Positions 43,127 to 52,301 are shown, counted from the first letter of the stretch. The stretch is DNA of 61,568 nucleotides from an uncultured Treponema sp. (GCA_937885175.1 CAKZZO010000117.1:1-61568); one strand, 5' to 3'. The notes: a model not told the origin generated them from the sequence alone. Made by a program: numbers and translations.

Positions 43127-43184
43127 CTTGAAAATTGGTTGGGCTGTGTACCCAATCTTTTTTATCTGCAAAAAATCTCACGCA

Positions 43185-45140
43185 TTAGTTGTCGTGCACT
43201 TCATAGTCTACATCATCGGCCTTGCCTTTGTCAAAGCCTGACTTGTTGGCGGAGTCACCTTCGGCATTGCCTGCGGAAGCACCATCAGCGTTTGCGGCGC
43301 CTTCTGCTCCTGTAGCAGCACCTTGGGCACCCTGCTGCTTGTAGACTTCTTCTGCAATCTTGTAAGAAGCGTTTTTCAATGCCTCTGTCTTTGCCTTGAT
43401 GTCTTCGGTGTCGTTTCCTTCAAGAGCCTTCTTCAATGCGGCTACGGCATCTTCAATCTGCTGCTTGTCGGCTGCGGCAACTTTGTCACCCAGGTCTTTC
43501 ATGCTCTTTTCAGTTGCATAAATCAGGCTGTCGGCTTCGTTCTTTACATCAATTGCCTCGCGCTGCTTTTTGTCTGCCTCTGCGTTAGCTTCAGCATCCT
43601 TAACCATGCGCTCGATTTCCGCGTCGCTCAGACCGCTTGAAGAGGTAATCTGAATGTGCTGTTCCTTGCCAGTTCCCAAGTCCTTTGCAGAAACATGCAC
43701 AATGCCGTTTGCGTCAATGTCAAAGGTAACCTCAATCTGCGGAACGCCACGGGGAGCGGCCGGAATGCCGACCAGGTCAAAGTTACCCAGTGTACGGTTC
43801 TGGCTTGCCATTTCCCGTTCACCCTGCAGGACATGGATGGAAACTGCGGTCTGACCGTCTGCAGCCGTAGAGAAAATCTGGCTCTTTTTGGTCGGAATCG
43901 TTGTGTTGCGGGGAATCAGTTTGGTAAAGACACCGCCCATGGTTTCGATACCCAGTGAAAGGGGTGTAACATCCAGCAAGAGAACATCCTTTACGTCACC
44001 CTGAAGAACACCGCCTTGAACAGCAGCACCAACAGCAACTGCTTCGTCCGGGTTTACGCCCTTTGAGCCTTCCTTACCGAAGATTTCCTTAACGATTTCC
44101 TGCACCTTGGGCATACGGCTTGAACCACCGACCAGAAGCACTTCGTCAATCTTGTCCGCCGTAATTTCAGCGTCAGCCATAGCCTTGCGGCAGGGTTCCT
44201 TCGTGCGCTCAAACAAGTCATCGGTCATCTTTTCAAATTCAGCACGGGTCAGAGATTTCTGCAAGTGCTTTGGACCTGTTGCATCAGCCGTGATAAAGGG
44301 CAGGTTGATGTCCACGCTTGTCTGGTTTGAAAGAGAAATCTTTGCATTTTCAGCCGCCTCACGCAGACGCTGCATAGCCATTGAGTCCTTGCTCAGGTCA
44401 ATGCCGGTATCAGCCTTAAAGGCGTCAATCAGCCAGTTTACGATTGCGCGGTCCCAGTCATCGCCGCCAAGGTGGGTATCACCGTTGGTAGACTTAACCT
44501 CAAACACGCCGTCAGCAAGTTCAAGGATAGAAATATCGAATGTACCGCCACCCAAGTCGTAGACGGCGATAGTCTTTTCTTTCTGGTCTTTCTTAAAGCC
44601 GAATGCAAGTGCGGCTGCTGTCGGTTCGTTAATAATGCGCTTTACGTCCAAGCCTGCAATCTTACCTGCGTCCTTGGTTGCCTGACGCTGAGAGTCGTTA
44701 AAGTATGCAGGAACAGTGATGACCGCCTCTGTAACCGGCTGTCCAAGATAGTCTTCCGCGGTTTTCTTCATCTTCTGCAGGATGAAGGCAGAAATTTCCT
44801 GAGGGCTGAACTCTTTGTTCTGACCGCCTTCCTGTACTTCAACGCGAACATCCTGACCGTGGTCTTTTACTGTGTAGGGCAGTTTTGTCGCCTCACCCTG
44901 CAGTTCACTAAAGCGGTGACCAATCAGACGCTTTACTGAATACACTGTGTTCTTGGGGTTTGTAACCATCTGGTTCTTTGCGGGAAGACCCACAATGCGT
45001 TCGCCTTTTGCGGTAAAACCAACGATAGACGGTGTAGTGCGTCCGCCCTCAGAGTTCTGAATGACGACCGGTTCACCATTTTCCATAACGGAAACACAAG
45101 AGTTTGTAGTTCCCAAGTCAATACCAATAATCTTTCCCAT
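43185..45140 (-). CDS. dnaK: Molecular chaperone DnaK (Hsp70)
   Basis: 651 residues. IGIDLGTTNSCVS at the start, the phosphate loops VYDLGGGTFDIS and VLLVGGSSRMP, the LPYTVKDHGQD region, the substrate-binding domain (DVTPLSLGIETMGG) and the Gly/Ala-rich tail ending in EVHDN are all standard. It folds and refolds proteins with GrpE and DnaJ. It lies 30 nt downstream of grpE with a GGAGA site, in one operon. Confidence 0.98.
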   Translation of the reverse strand: MGKIIGIDLGTTNSCVSVMENGEPVVIQNSEGGRTTPSIVGFTAKGERIVGLPAKNQMVTNPKNTVYSVKRLIGHRFSELQGEATKLPYTVKDHGQDVRVEVQEGGQNKEFSPQEISAFILQKMKKTAEDYLGQPVTEAVITVPAYFNDSQRQATKDAGKIAGLDVKRIINEPTAAALAFGFKKDQKEKTIAVYDLGGGTFDISILELADGVFEVKSTNGDTHLGGDDWDRAIVNWLIDAFKADTGIDLSKDSMAMQRLREAAENAKISLSNQTSVDINLPFITADATGPKHLQKSLTRAEFEKMTDDLFERTKEPCRKAMADAEITADKIDEVLLVGGSSRMPKVQEIVKEIFGKEGSKGVNPDEAVAVGAAVQGGVLQGDVKDVLLLDVTPLSLGIETMGGVFTKLIPRNTTIPTKKSQIFSTAADGQTAVSIHVLQGEREMASQNRTLGNFDLVGIPAAPRGVPQIEVTFDIDANGIVHVSAKDLGTGKEQHIQITSSSGLSDAEIERMVKDAEANAEADKKQREAIDVKNEADSLIYATEKSMKDLGDKVAAADKQQIEDAVAALKKALEGNDTEDIKAKTEALKNASYKIAEEVYKQQGAQGAATGAEGAANADGASAGNAEGDSANKSGFDKGKADDVDYEVHDN

Positions 45141-45170
45141 TTTATTTGTCTCCTATATAGTTTCTCTTTT

Positions 45171-45818
45171 TTATTCAGCAGGTTTTACCACCATGACTTT
45201 TGCGTGGCGGATAACCTTGTCCTTCAGTTTGTAGCCTTTTAAGTACACGGCGGCAAGCTGTTCCTTCTTGACCTTTCCTTCCTGCATACCGATGGCCTCA
45301 TGAATGTCCGGGTCAAACTCATCGCCTTCCTTGCCGAATGACGACAGGTTGTACTTGTTTTCCAGCATGCTCACCAGATTTTTATTGACCATCTTGATGC
45401 CTTCAACGATGGATTTTACGTCAGTTGCCGTGGAAGCTGCTTCAAGAGTGCGGTCAAAGTTGTCCAGACTGTCCAGCAAGTCCTTGAGCAAGTTTGCGTT
45501 TCCGTAATCAAAGGCATCCTGCTTTTCCTGCAGCATACGCTTGCGGTAGTTGTCAAAGTCTGCCGCACGGCGCAAAAGCTGGTCTTTCAGGTCAGCATTT
45601 TCTTTTTCAAGCGCGGCAATCTTTGCTTCAGGGGTGTCAGCCTTTGTGTCTGCATCCGCTCCATCGCCAGATTCCGCATTTTCGGCAGTCTGTTCAGCCG
45701 CTTCTTCGGATTTTGTTTCGTCAGCCGCATCGGCTTCTGCAGAGTCCTGCTCTTTCTGAGTTGCTTCCCCTGCTTCTGTCTTTACGTCTTCCTCTTTTTC
45801 TTTTTCCTTCTTAAACAT
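45171..45818 (-). CDS. grpE: Nucleotide-exchange factor GrpE
   Basis: 215 residues. A long acidic, Lys/Glu/Ala-rich coiled N-terminus (residues 1-75) leads into the conserved core RRAADFDNYRKRMLQEK, and the beta domain ends YKLKDKVIRHAKVMVVKP. It releases ADP from DnaK and is the first gene of the grpE-dnaK-dnaJ-M28 operon. No CIRCE inverted repeat is visible upstream, so HrcA control is not supported by sequence. Confidence 0.95.
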   Translation of the reverse strand: MFKKEKEKEEDVKTEAGEATQKEQDSAEADAADETKSEEAAEQTAENAESGDGADADTKADTPEAKIAALEKENADLKDQLLRRAADFDNYRKRMLQEKQDAFDYGNANLLKDLLDSLDNFDRTLEAASTATDVKSIVEGIKMVNKNLVSMLENKYNLSSFGKEGDEFDPDIHEAIGMQEGKVKKEQLAAVYLKGYKLKDKVIRHAKVMVVKPAE

Positions 45819-45851
45819 TCCACTGTCCTAAAAAGTTTTCTTTATATAAGT

Positions 45852-45881
45852 AAAATACTAATGCAAGGGGGATTTCGTCAA
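45852..45881 (-). promoter_or_regulatory. Likely promoter of the grpE operon
   Basis: Minus-strand TTGACG (45876-45881), 18-bp spacer, TATTTT (45852-45857). A second TATATAA stretch lies closer to the gene. No CIRCE palindrome. Confidence 0.45.
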
Positions 45882-45950
45882 GAAAAATAGTAAAAAATAT
45901 TCATGGAATTTGCAAGAGAAGAAAAACAAAGCCCCAGGGCAAACGCATTC

Positions 45951-46937
45951 CTAGCAGTAGCGGTATTCTGCACCGTCCGCACCCATAAAAACCCTTACCC
46001 TGCTGTTTTCGATAAAAGAGTTTTCAAAAAAGGATTGCAAGTCCATTGCGCCGTAGGAAAGGAGTTCATCGGGATTGTAGTGGAGTTCTACTCGGCTTTC
46101 TTCGCCTTCGCCATAACAGCGGGCCAGGGCTCCGTTTAAGCGGACAATGTTGCTGACAAGGTCAAAAAGTTGCGGCTTGTTTTTTTCTTCATATTTAAAT
46201 GCAAGAAAGGCCAGCTGCATTTTTTCTATTTCAGAATGATGTACGCTTGTCGGATTCCAGTTTGCGTGCAGTGAGCAGTTATTGTGGTTCTGCCACTCGG
46301 CAAAGTCCTGAAAAAAACGCGACGGACTCATTTTGAGGGGAGCTAGTACTGGCAAAAACCAAGTCACCGCCCGCCCCAGCGTGTAAAAAGTCTGGCAGGC
46401 AAATGCACACTCCTTTGTCATGCGGATGTCCTGGGTAGAGAAGGTTGCGGTCGCTTTTGGCGGGCGGATACAATCGGCTTCCAGTTGGGGAAAGTCAATG
46501 TGATTGGGGTAGAGGGAAAGGGCAAAGTCAAGCCTGTCCCGAAAAGCCTTTACGCTGTCTCCGCTTTCGCTCGCAAATGTCAGGGAAAAGCCAAAGACCA
46601 GTCCCAGAGTATTGAGCATCTGCGCTCGGCGGGCATAGAATTTTTTGTCAAAGAGGTAGGAGCCAGCCTTGCTCATGCCCTCCAGGGGAATTTCCAGCGA
46701 GCAGTACAGATTGCTTGCCGCCTTGGCAATATCCATGTCCAGCAGGGAGGCGTCTATGGGAAGGGTAAGGAACACAGTAGGCGCAGAACGGGAAAAAACC
46801 TGCAAAAAGTGAAGCAGTTTACCCTTATGGGAAAGAATGTTTTCATCCTGCAGGGTAAATTCAGTTATTCCCCGTTGGGATAAGGTAGAGAGAGAAGATT
46901 CTAGTGCATCAGAGGAAAAATGGATGGTATCCGGCAT
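45951..46937 (-). CDS. Unrecognised conserved-looking protein, about 328 residues
   Basis: I choose the ATG at 46937 (MPDTIHFSSDAL) because AAGGAA lies 8 nt upstream and a TATACT promoter box overlaps the start of the longer frame (47018). The chain alternates helices and strands like a TIM-barrel, for example GITEFTLQDENILSHKGKLLHFLQ, TVFLTLPIDASLLD and VFGFSLTFASESGDS. This recalls the barrel of radical-SAM enzymes, but no CxxxCxxC iron-sulfur motif is present. The end, VELHYNPDELLSYGAMDLQ, is unfamiliar. It could be a degenerate member of that superfamily. Neighbours (grpE, an XRE regulator) give no hint. Confidence 0.5.
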   Translation of the reverse strand: MPDTIHFSSDALESSLSTLSQRGITEFTLQDENILSHKGKLLHFLQVFSRSAPTVFLTLPIDASLLDMDIAKAASNLYCSLEIPLEGMSKAGSYLFDKKFYARRAQMLNTLGLVFGFSLTFASESGDSVKAFRDRLDFALSLYPNHIDFPQLEADCIRPPKATATFSTQDIRMTKECAFACQTFYTLGRAVTWFLPVLAPLKMSPSRFFQDFAEWQNHNNCSLHANWNPTSVHHSEIEKMQLAFLAFKYEEKNKPQLFDLVSNIVRLNGALARCYGEGEESRVELHYNPDELLSYGAMDLQSFFENSFIENSRVRVFMGADGAEYRYC

Positions 46938-47044
46938 AGGCGTTATTCCTTGCGGAACTCGAATCTTGTAGGGGCTGTAATATCCGGGCGTCCGCGAACA
47001 GCAGTATAGCATAAGCATACCCGCTTGGGCTATGAGGGGTTTTC

Positions 47045-47362
47045 TTACGAGTGAGCCTTTATGAAGTCATCAAACTGTTTTATGATTTTTTGCTTTAACT
47101 CGTTTGCAAATTGAATTGTCTCATTTTCTGCATGACTGGTCTGCATGTATGGAGTTTCCAGAAACAGCTGGTAGGGAAATATGTTCAGTTCGTCAGTCAT
47201 CTTTTGCAACACATCTACTGAAGGAAAATTCTTTCCGTTTTCAATTGCATTCATATAATTTTGGCTCAGACCAATTTTTTCAGAAAAAGTTAATTGTGAA
47301 TATCCCGCCTGACTTCTGTAAAACCGTACGTTTTGTATAAAAATCTCTTGTATGTGTGTCAT
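47045..47362 (-). CDS. XRE-family transcriptional regulator
   Basis: 105 residues. A Cro/CI-type helix-turn-helix spans about residues 13-66 (RFYRSQAGYSQLTFSEKIGLS, then NYMNAIENGKNFPSVDVLQKMTDEL), followed by a short helical tail for dimerisation. It is transcribed away from the polysaccharide cluster. Between them lie four copies of a TAATA-CAGT-TATTA-like dyad, the natural candidates for its operators, implying self-regulation and control of the cluster. Confidence 0.85.
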   Translation of the reverse strand: MTHIQEIFIQNVRFYRSQAGYSQLTFSEKIGLSQNYMNAIENGKNFPSVDVLQKMTDELNIFPYQLFLETPYMQTSHAENETIQFANELKQKIIKQFDDFIKAHS

Positions 47363-47400
47363 TGTTCCATTATGACAAAAACAATTTTTTTATAATTCAA

Positions 47401-47479
47401 TGTATTACAGTTATAATACCTTTAATCCAGTTGATTTAAAAGTGTAATACAGTTATTATTTATGTAATACAGTTATTTT
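47401..47479. promoter_or_regulatory. Four operator-like iterons between XRE gene and polysaccharide operon
   Basis: Repeats related to TGTAATACAGTTATT start at 47401, 47421 (degenerate), 47443 and 47463. Each has a CAGT centre (47408, 47428, 47450, 47470) flanked by AT half-sites; the third copy is a perfect TAATA-CAGT-TATTA dyad. Spacings of 20, 22 and 20 bp keep them on one face of the helix. Confidence 0.7.
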
Positions 47480-47491
47480 CAGAGGTGTGAT

Positions 47492-47929
47492 TTGGATAGG
47501 TATGCCCTGCTGTGCGGATCGGCTCCAAAAGGCTTTCGTCAAGAAGCATTCGTGAAAAAATACGACTTACTCACAAGGGGTAAAAATGCGTGTGTGCCGG
47601 AGCATGTCATCGAATTTCCGTATGGCGTGAATGAACTGTTTCTCGAAGGCGTTTTAAACAGCGTGTTTGAGGAGGTTGCGGACAACGACGGCGAAGTACT
47701 TCTGTATTTTTGCACACGGATTGAAGAAGATTTGCACGCACAACTTTCAGGCTCTTGTGTCGCGAATGCTGGTGTTTTTCGGCTTGGGGAAGATGAGATC
47801 AGAAAAGATGTCGTTGCCTATTATGAGGAGGAACTTGCAGAAATCATGGGAGTAAAATGTCATGTGGAATATGAATCCTGTGCTGATTTTGTGAGCGAAG
47901 AATTGCTTGGCTGGGAGAAAATCAGATAA
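47492..47929 (+). CDS. Unrecognised first gene of the polysaccharide operon
   Basis: 145 residues, start TTG at 47492 with an AGAGGTG site. No signal or membrane segment. It opens with YALLCGSAPKGFRQ, then EFPYGVNELFLEGVLNSVFEE and VLLYFCTRIEE. It is acidic with alternating strands and helices; the LLYFCT strand followed by an acidic helix vaguely recalls caspase-like or Rossmann folds, but I cannot identify catalytic residues. It is translationally coupled (TAATG) to the glycosyltransferase and sits right behind the iterons, so a role in polysaccharide synthesis or its control is inferred. Confidence 0.55.
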   Translation: MDRYALLCGSAPKGFRQEAFVKKYDLLTRGKNACVPEHVIEFPYGVNELFLEGVLNSVFEEVADNDGEVLLYFCTRIEEDLHAQLSGSCVANAGVFRLGEDEIRKDVVAYYEEELAEIMGVKCHVEYESCADFVSEELLGWEKIR

Positions 47930-48669
47930 TGGCGGGAGAAGCGATATTCTGCAATCTTACTTTTAACATTCTCCACAAGAGGGACTTGTTTATCAGGGCT
48001 GATGATGAGTTGAAATGTATTCTTCCGGTCAATGCCCAGGTTATTGTGCTGGCAAACACGAATGAGCGCTTTCTTCATTTTATAAACAGCAATTATGCAA
48101 CTTTTGACGGCGAGATTCCTTTGAAAACAGCCCGTGTAAGCAATGCGTATTTTAAGGACGCGGAAAAACTTTCCGGGAGCGAGATTGTGTATGATTTTGC
48201 GCAATTTGCAAAAGAAAATGATTTGAAACTGTTTTTTTTGGGCGGCAAGGCGGATTCAAATGCAGAGGCCGTTTTGAACATTCGTAATGCCTATGGCGTT
48301 AAAATTGACGGTTTTTCACCCGATTTTGAAGAGTATCCATTCTCCGAGAAGTTTGTACTTTCATGTCGCGAAAAAATAAGAGCGTTTAAGCCTGACATTC
48401 TCTTTGTAGGTTTTGGCGCACCCAAGCAGGAATACTTCATCGAAGACAATTTTGATTTTCTGAAATCCTGCGGCGTAAAATATGCCTTGGGAAGCGGCGG
48501 AACTTTTGAGTTCGTGTCGGGAAAAATTGTCCGCGCTCCCCGTTGGATTCAAAGGGCAGGACTTGAAAGCCTTTTCCGCTTCTGCAAGGAAATCAGCTGG
48601 ATGCGTTTCAGGCGGATTTTGTATTCATGTAAGTTTTATCGGTATGTAAAACACGCTCCTGATTTCTAA
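47929..48669 (+). CDS. WecG/TagA/CpsF-family glycosyltransferase
   Basis: 246 residues. NTNERFLHFINSN, LFFLGGKADSNAEA, DILFVGFGAPKQEYFI, GSGGTFEFVSG and RAPRWIQRAGLESLFR are the conserved blocks of GT26 enzymes. These add ManNAcA or ManNAc-type sugars to an undecaprenyl-PP-linked acceptor at the membrane. It probably adds an early sugar of the repeat unit. The enzyme that starts the lipid carrier is not in this cluster. Confidence 0.88.
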   Translation: MAGEAIFCNLTFNILHKRDLFIRADDELKCILPVNAQVIVLANTNERFLHFINSNYATFDGEIPLKTARVSNAYFKDAEKLSGSEIVYDFAQFAKENDLKLFFLGGKADSNAEAVLNIRNAYGVKIDGFSPDFEEYPFSEKFVLSCREKIRAFKPDILFVGFGAPKQEYFIEDNFDFLKSCGVKYALGSGGTFEFVSGKIVRAPRWIQRAGLESLFRFCKEISWMRFRRILYSCKFYRYVKHAPDF

Positions 48670-48692
48670 GGGGTTGGGTGACGGGAGAACAG

Positions 48693-50144
48693 ATGAAATC
48701 AAATTTTGCGGCAGAAAAATCAATTAAAACAAGTGCAGTTCTCAATATGATAAAAACGGTAATGGGAGTGATTTTTCCGCTGATTACGTTTCCGTATGCT
48801 TCAAGGATTCTGCAGCCTGCGGGTTTAGGAAAAATTACTTTTGCTAACGCTGTTGTCAGCTATTTTTCGATGATTGCTGCCCTCGGAATCAACATGTATG
48901 GAGTCAGAGAAGTCGCAAAACTGCGCAATGACAGGGCTGCCCTTACAAAATTTACAAAGGAAATCTTTACAATAAATATGATTTCGACAATGGCAGCCTG
49001 TATCCTTCTTGGGCTGGCAATTCTATTTCTTCCGCACTTTGCAGAATATCGCAATCTTTTGATTGTCTGCGGAACGGCAATGCTCTTTATACCTGTCGGA
49101 ATGGATTGGCTTTATACAGGACTGGAGGAATTTGCTTATATAGTGCTGCGTTCCCTTGCATTTCAAGTTATCAGTTTGATTTTACTTTTTATTTTTGTCA
49201 GGACAAAAGATGATTATCTAAAATATGCGGCGGTGGGAGTTATCTCATCTGTTGGAATAAATGTGTGTAATTTTATTCATGCACGTAAATTCATTTTATT
49301 CAATATGAAAACGGACAGGGAGCTGCGTAGTCACCTAAGGCCAATTTTCACACTTTTTTTTATGAGCGTTGCCGTAAGTATTTATACGGTTTTGGACACA
49401 ACAATGCTGGGTTTTATTGCAGGTGATGAGCAGGTCGGTCTGTATACCGCGGCGACAAGACTTAACAGAGTTGTCGTTTCAGTAATCAGTGCTGCTACAG
49501 CAGTTCTTCTCCCCCGGCTGTCTTTCTATATTTCACAAAATAACAGCCGCCAGTTTTTTGAACTTTCAGAAAAGGGGCTGAATTTAATTATTCTTCTTTC
49601 GCTTCCTTGTGCTGTTGGCTTAAGTCTTATAGCGCGTCCTGTAATTTTCCTTTTGTGCGGCAGCCAGTATGAGGCGGCAGTTCCCATAATGAAAATTATG
49701 AACCCGATAATTGTCGCAATTTCGTTGAGCGGACTTATTGGCGTTCAAATATTTATTCCTTTAGGAAAAGAAAAAGTGACATTTTTTTCTGTTGTATTAG
49801 GAGCGATGATTAACTTCTGCCTGAACATCATTTTTATTCCTCGACGAGGTGCTCTTGGGGCTGGCATTGCAACAGTTTGTGCAGAGTGCTTTGTAAGTTT
49901 CTTTCAGTTTGCCTATGCGCATACCTATTTTGACTTAAAAAAAATTCTAATTCATGCGGTTCAGTGCCTTGCATCCTGCGGCATACTGTTTTTCTGCGTT
50001 CAGTTACTGGTGAATATAGAAATGCCTGTGCCTATCATGCTTTTTATTTCCATTATGCTTGGTTCCGCCTCATATTTTTTTGGACTTGCTTTGCTGGGAA
50101 ACCAATTTTTTTTATCCCTGTTAAAGGAGTTTTTTAAAAGATGA
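48693..50144 (+). CDS. Polysaccharide flippase (Wzx-like)
   Basis: 483 residues from the ATG at 48693, which has a GGGAG site 5 nt upstream; the GTG at 48678 is rejected. Twelve to fourteen hydrophobic helices and the N-terminal TSAVLNMIKTVMGVIFPLITFPYASRIL pattern mark the MOP-family oligosaccharide flippases, which move lipid-linked repeat units across the inner membrane. The stop overlaps the glf start (ATGA). Confidence 0.88.
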   Translation: MKSNFAAEKSIKTSAVLNMIKTVMGVIFPLITFPYASRILQPAGLGKITFANAVVSYFSMIAALGINMYGVREVAKLRNDRAALTKFTKEIFTINMISTMAACILLGLAILFLPHFAEYRNLLIVCGTAMLFIPVGMDWLYTGLEEFAYIVLRSLAFQVISLILLFIFVRTKDDYLKYAAVGVISSVGINVCNFIHARKFILFNMKTDRELRSHLRPIFTLFFMSVAVSIYTVLDTTMLGFIAGDEQVGLYTAATRLNRVVVSVISAATAVLLPRLSFYISQNNSRQFFELSEKGLNLIILLSLPCAVGLSLIARPVIFLLCGSQYEAAVPIMKIMNPIIVAISLSGLIGVQIFIPLGKEKVTFFSVVLGAMINFCLNIIFIPRRGALGAGIATVCAECFVSFFQFAYAHTYFDLKKILIHAVQCLASCGILFFCVQLLVNIEMPVPIMLFISIMLGSASYFFGLALLGNQFFLSLLKEFFKR

Positions 50145-51259
50145 AGTATGATTATCTTGTTGTCGGCTCTGGTTTGTACGGTGCGACTTTTGCATATTTG
50201 GCAGGACGGAAAGGAAAGAAGTGCCTTGTCATCGACAGGCGTCCTTGTCTAGGCGGAAATATATATTGTGAAGATGTTGATGGAATTCATGTTCACAAAT
50301 ATGGAGCCCATATTTTTCATACGTCGAATAAACGCGTATGGGATTTTGTAAATTCCTTTGTTCCTTTCAATCACTATATAAACTGTCCCGTCGCCGACTA
50401 CCGGGGAAAACTATACAATCTCCCCTTTAATATGAATACATTCTATGCATTGTGGGGATGCAGGACACCTGCTGAGGCAGCAGCAAAAATAGAAGAACAG
50501 AAAATGCAGGCGCTCGCAGCTTTAAACGGACGCACGCCCGCAAATCTGGAAGAACAGGCCTTGTTTTTGGTTGGGCATGACATCTACGAAAAATTGATTA
50601 AAGGCTACACTGAAAAGCAGTGGGGGCGAAAATGTGCTGATCTGCCGCCATTTATTATCAGGCGACTGCCGGTCCGTCTGACATTCGACAATAACTATTT
50701 TAATGATACATATCAGGGAATACCGGCTGGCGGTTATAACAGACTGACGGAGGGGTTGCTTGCGGGTATTGAGGTGATGACGGATACTGATTTTTTTGCA
50801 GATCGGGCGCACTGGGAAAGCATCGCCGAAAAAATCGTGTTCACCGGCAGAATTGATGAATTTTACGGGTATCGCTTTGGAAAACTTGCCTACCGCTCTG
50901 TTCGATTTGAGACAGAAAAACTACATGAGCAGAACCATCAGGGAAACGCAGTGATAAACTATACGGATGCCGCCGTGCCATACACACGAATCATCGAGCA
51001 CAAGCATTTTGAACCTGAAAATCCTGCATATCAGAAGCATGTCACGGTCATCAGCAGGGAGTATTCGACAGAGTGGAAGGACGGAATGGAGCCTTTCTAT
51101 CCCGTGAACGATGAGAAAAATTCCGCGCTCTACAAAAAATACGCCGCGCTCGCCCAAAACGAAAAGAAAGTGATTTTCGGTGGACGGCTTGCGGAATACA
51201 AGTACTATGACATGGACGATGTAATTGAAAAGGCGATGAGAGATGCAGAGGAGTACTGA
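50141..51259 (+). CDS. glf: UDP-galactopyranose mutase
   Basis: 372 residues. FAD motif VVGSGLYGATFAYLAGR, the YGAHIFHTSNKRVWDFV block, GYTEKQWGRKC, and the active-site Arg stretches (FRRLPVR-like IIRRLPVRLTFDNNYF) are diagnostic. It converts UDP-Galp into UDP-Galf, so the exported polymer should contain galactofuranose. Confidence 0.96.
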   Translation: MKYDYLVVGSGLYGATFAYLAGRKGKKCLVIDRRPCLGGNIYCEDVDGIHVHKYGAHIFHTSNKRVWDFVNSFVPFNHYINCPVADYRGKLYNLPFNMNTFYALWGCRTPAEAAAKIEEQKMQALAALNGRTPANLEEQALFLVGHDIYEKLIKGYTEKQWGRKCADLPPFIIRRLPVRLTFDNNYFNDTYQGIPAGGYNRLTEGLLAGIEVMTDTDFFADRAHWESIAEKIVFTGRIDEFYGYRFGKLAYRSVRFETEKLHEQNHQGNAVINYTDAAVPYTRIIEHKHFEPENPAYQKHVTVISREYSTEWKDGMEPFYPVNDEKNSALYKKYAALAQNEKKVIFGGRLAEYKYYDMDDVIEKAMRDAEEY

Positions 51260-51260
51260 A

Positions 51261-52289
51261 GTGAAGTTTTTTGTCTATTGCCCCAGTGGTGTAGTTACCG
51301 GAGGTGCGGAATTACTGCATCAGTTTGTCAGCGTTCTAAATGATTTTGGCTATAATGCCTTTATAGTTTATTATGGCGAATCGTCTAGGTCAATTCCTTC
51401 TGCGTACGAGAAGTATAATCTTCATCTATCTGAAGAAATTGAAGATGCGGAAGATAATGTTGTTGTTTTATATGAGGGGTATTTTTTGCCTTTGTCATTT
51501 ATAGAGAATGCAAAAATTGTCCTATGGTGGCTTTCTGTTGATAATTTCTATTATTGCCAGTCCGACAGTATTTCGCTTTTTGACTTGTATAAATTTAACA
51601 AGAAATTATTTCTCAAAGAGCTTGTCAAGTTTTTTTTGAGAAGAAGAAATCCACATATTTTTTCTTTAAAAGACTTGGTAAATGATAAAAGAATTGTGTT
51701 TAATGCATATCAATCAGAATACGCAAAGTCATTTCTGGTGCAACATAATTTTAAGAATTTACATTCCTTAAAGGACTACATCAATGATGATTTTTTTTAC
51801 AATGATAAAACAAATATAAAAAAAGAGAATTGTATTGTTTATAATCCGAAAAAAGGTTATCAATTCACGAAAAAACTAATTTCCAAAAGTCCATATTTAA
51901 ATTGGATTCCAATCGAAAAAATGACCAGAGACCAGGTAAAAGATCTTTTGCGTAGAGCGAAGATTTATGTTGATTTTGGATATCATCCGGGCAAGGATAG
52001 AATCCCGCGAGAGGCTGCTATGAGTGGATGTTGTGTTATTACGGGGAAACAGGGTTCTGCTGGTGTTTATGAAGATATCCCAATTGATGAGCAAAAATAT
52101 AAGTTTGCACAGAAACGAAGAAATATAAAGGAAATTCTCAAAGCAATATCTGAGATTTTAAAAAACTATGAGTATGTTGTAGAAGACTTTTCTTTTTATC
52201 GCAAAAAAATTGCATCTGAAAAGAAAGAGTTTATTGAAGATTGTAAAAGTCTTGCATATTTCTTTACAAAAAAAATTGAAAAATCGTAA
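51261..52289 (+). CDS. Glycosyltransferase-like protein of the polysaccharide cluster
   Basis: 342 residues from the GTG at 51261, with AGGAG 8 nt upstream; the earlier ATG lies inside glf. N-terminal YCPSGVVTGGAELLHQF and the later YVDFGYHPGKDRIPREAAMSGC(C)VI stretch have the layout of a GT-B glycosyltransferase: a GGAE-type loop, then an E-x-x-x-S-G sugar-nucleotide site. Acceptor and donor are unknown. Base composition is clearly more A+T-rich than the housekeeping genes, suggesting acquisition. Confidence 0.7.
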   Translation: MKFFVYCPSGVVTGGAELLHQFVSVLNDFGYNAFIVYYGESSRSIPSAYEKYNLHLSEEIEDAEDNVVVLYEGYFLPLSFIENAKIVLWWLSVDNFYYCQSDSISLFDLYKFNKKLFLKELVKFFLRRRNPHIFSLKDLVNDKRIVFNAYQSEYAKSFLVQHNFKNLHSLKDYINDDFFYNDKTNIKKENCIVYNPKKGYQFTKKLISKSPYLNWIPIEKMTRDQVKDLLRRAKIYVDFGYHPGKDRIPREAAMSGCCVITGKQGSAGVYEDIPIDEQKYKFAQKRRNIKEILKAISEILKNYEYVVEDFSFYRKKIASEKKEFIEDCKSLAYFFTKKIEKS

Positions 52290-52301
52290 TGGAGAAGTGA
52301 C

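Noticed and set aside
42964..43155. Minus-strand 63-codon ORF over the dnaK-dnaJ spacer
   Set aside because: It lies wholly on inverted-repeat sequence, lacks a ribosome site and has no protein-like composition.
45819..45900. CIRCE (HrcA) element expected upstream of grpE
   Set aside because: No TTAGCACTC-N9-GAGTGCTAA-like repeat is present.
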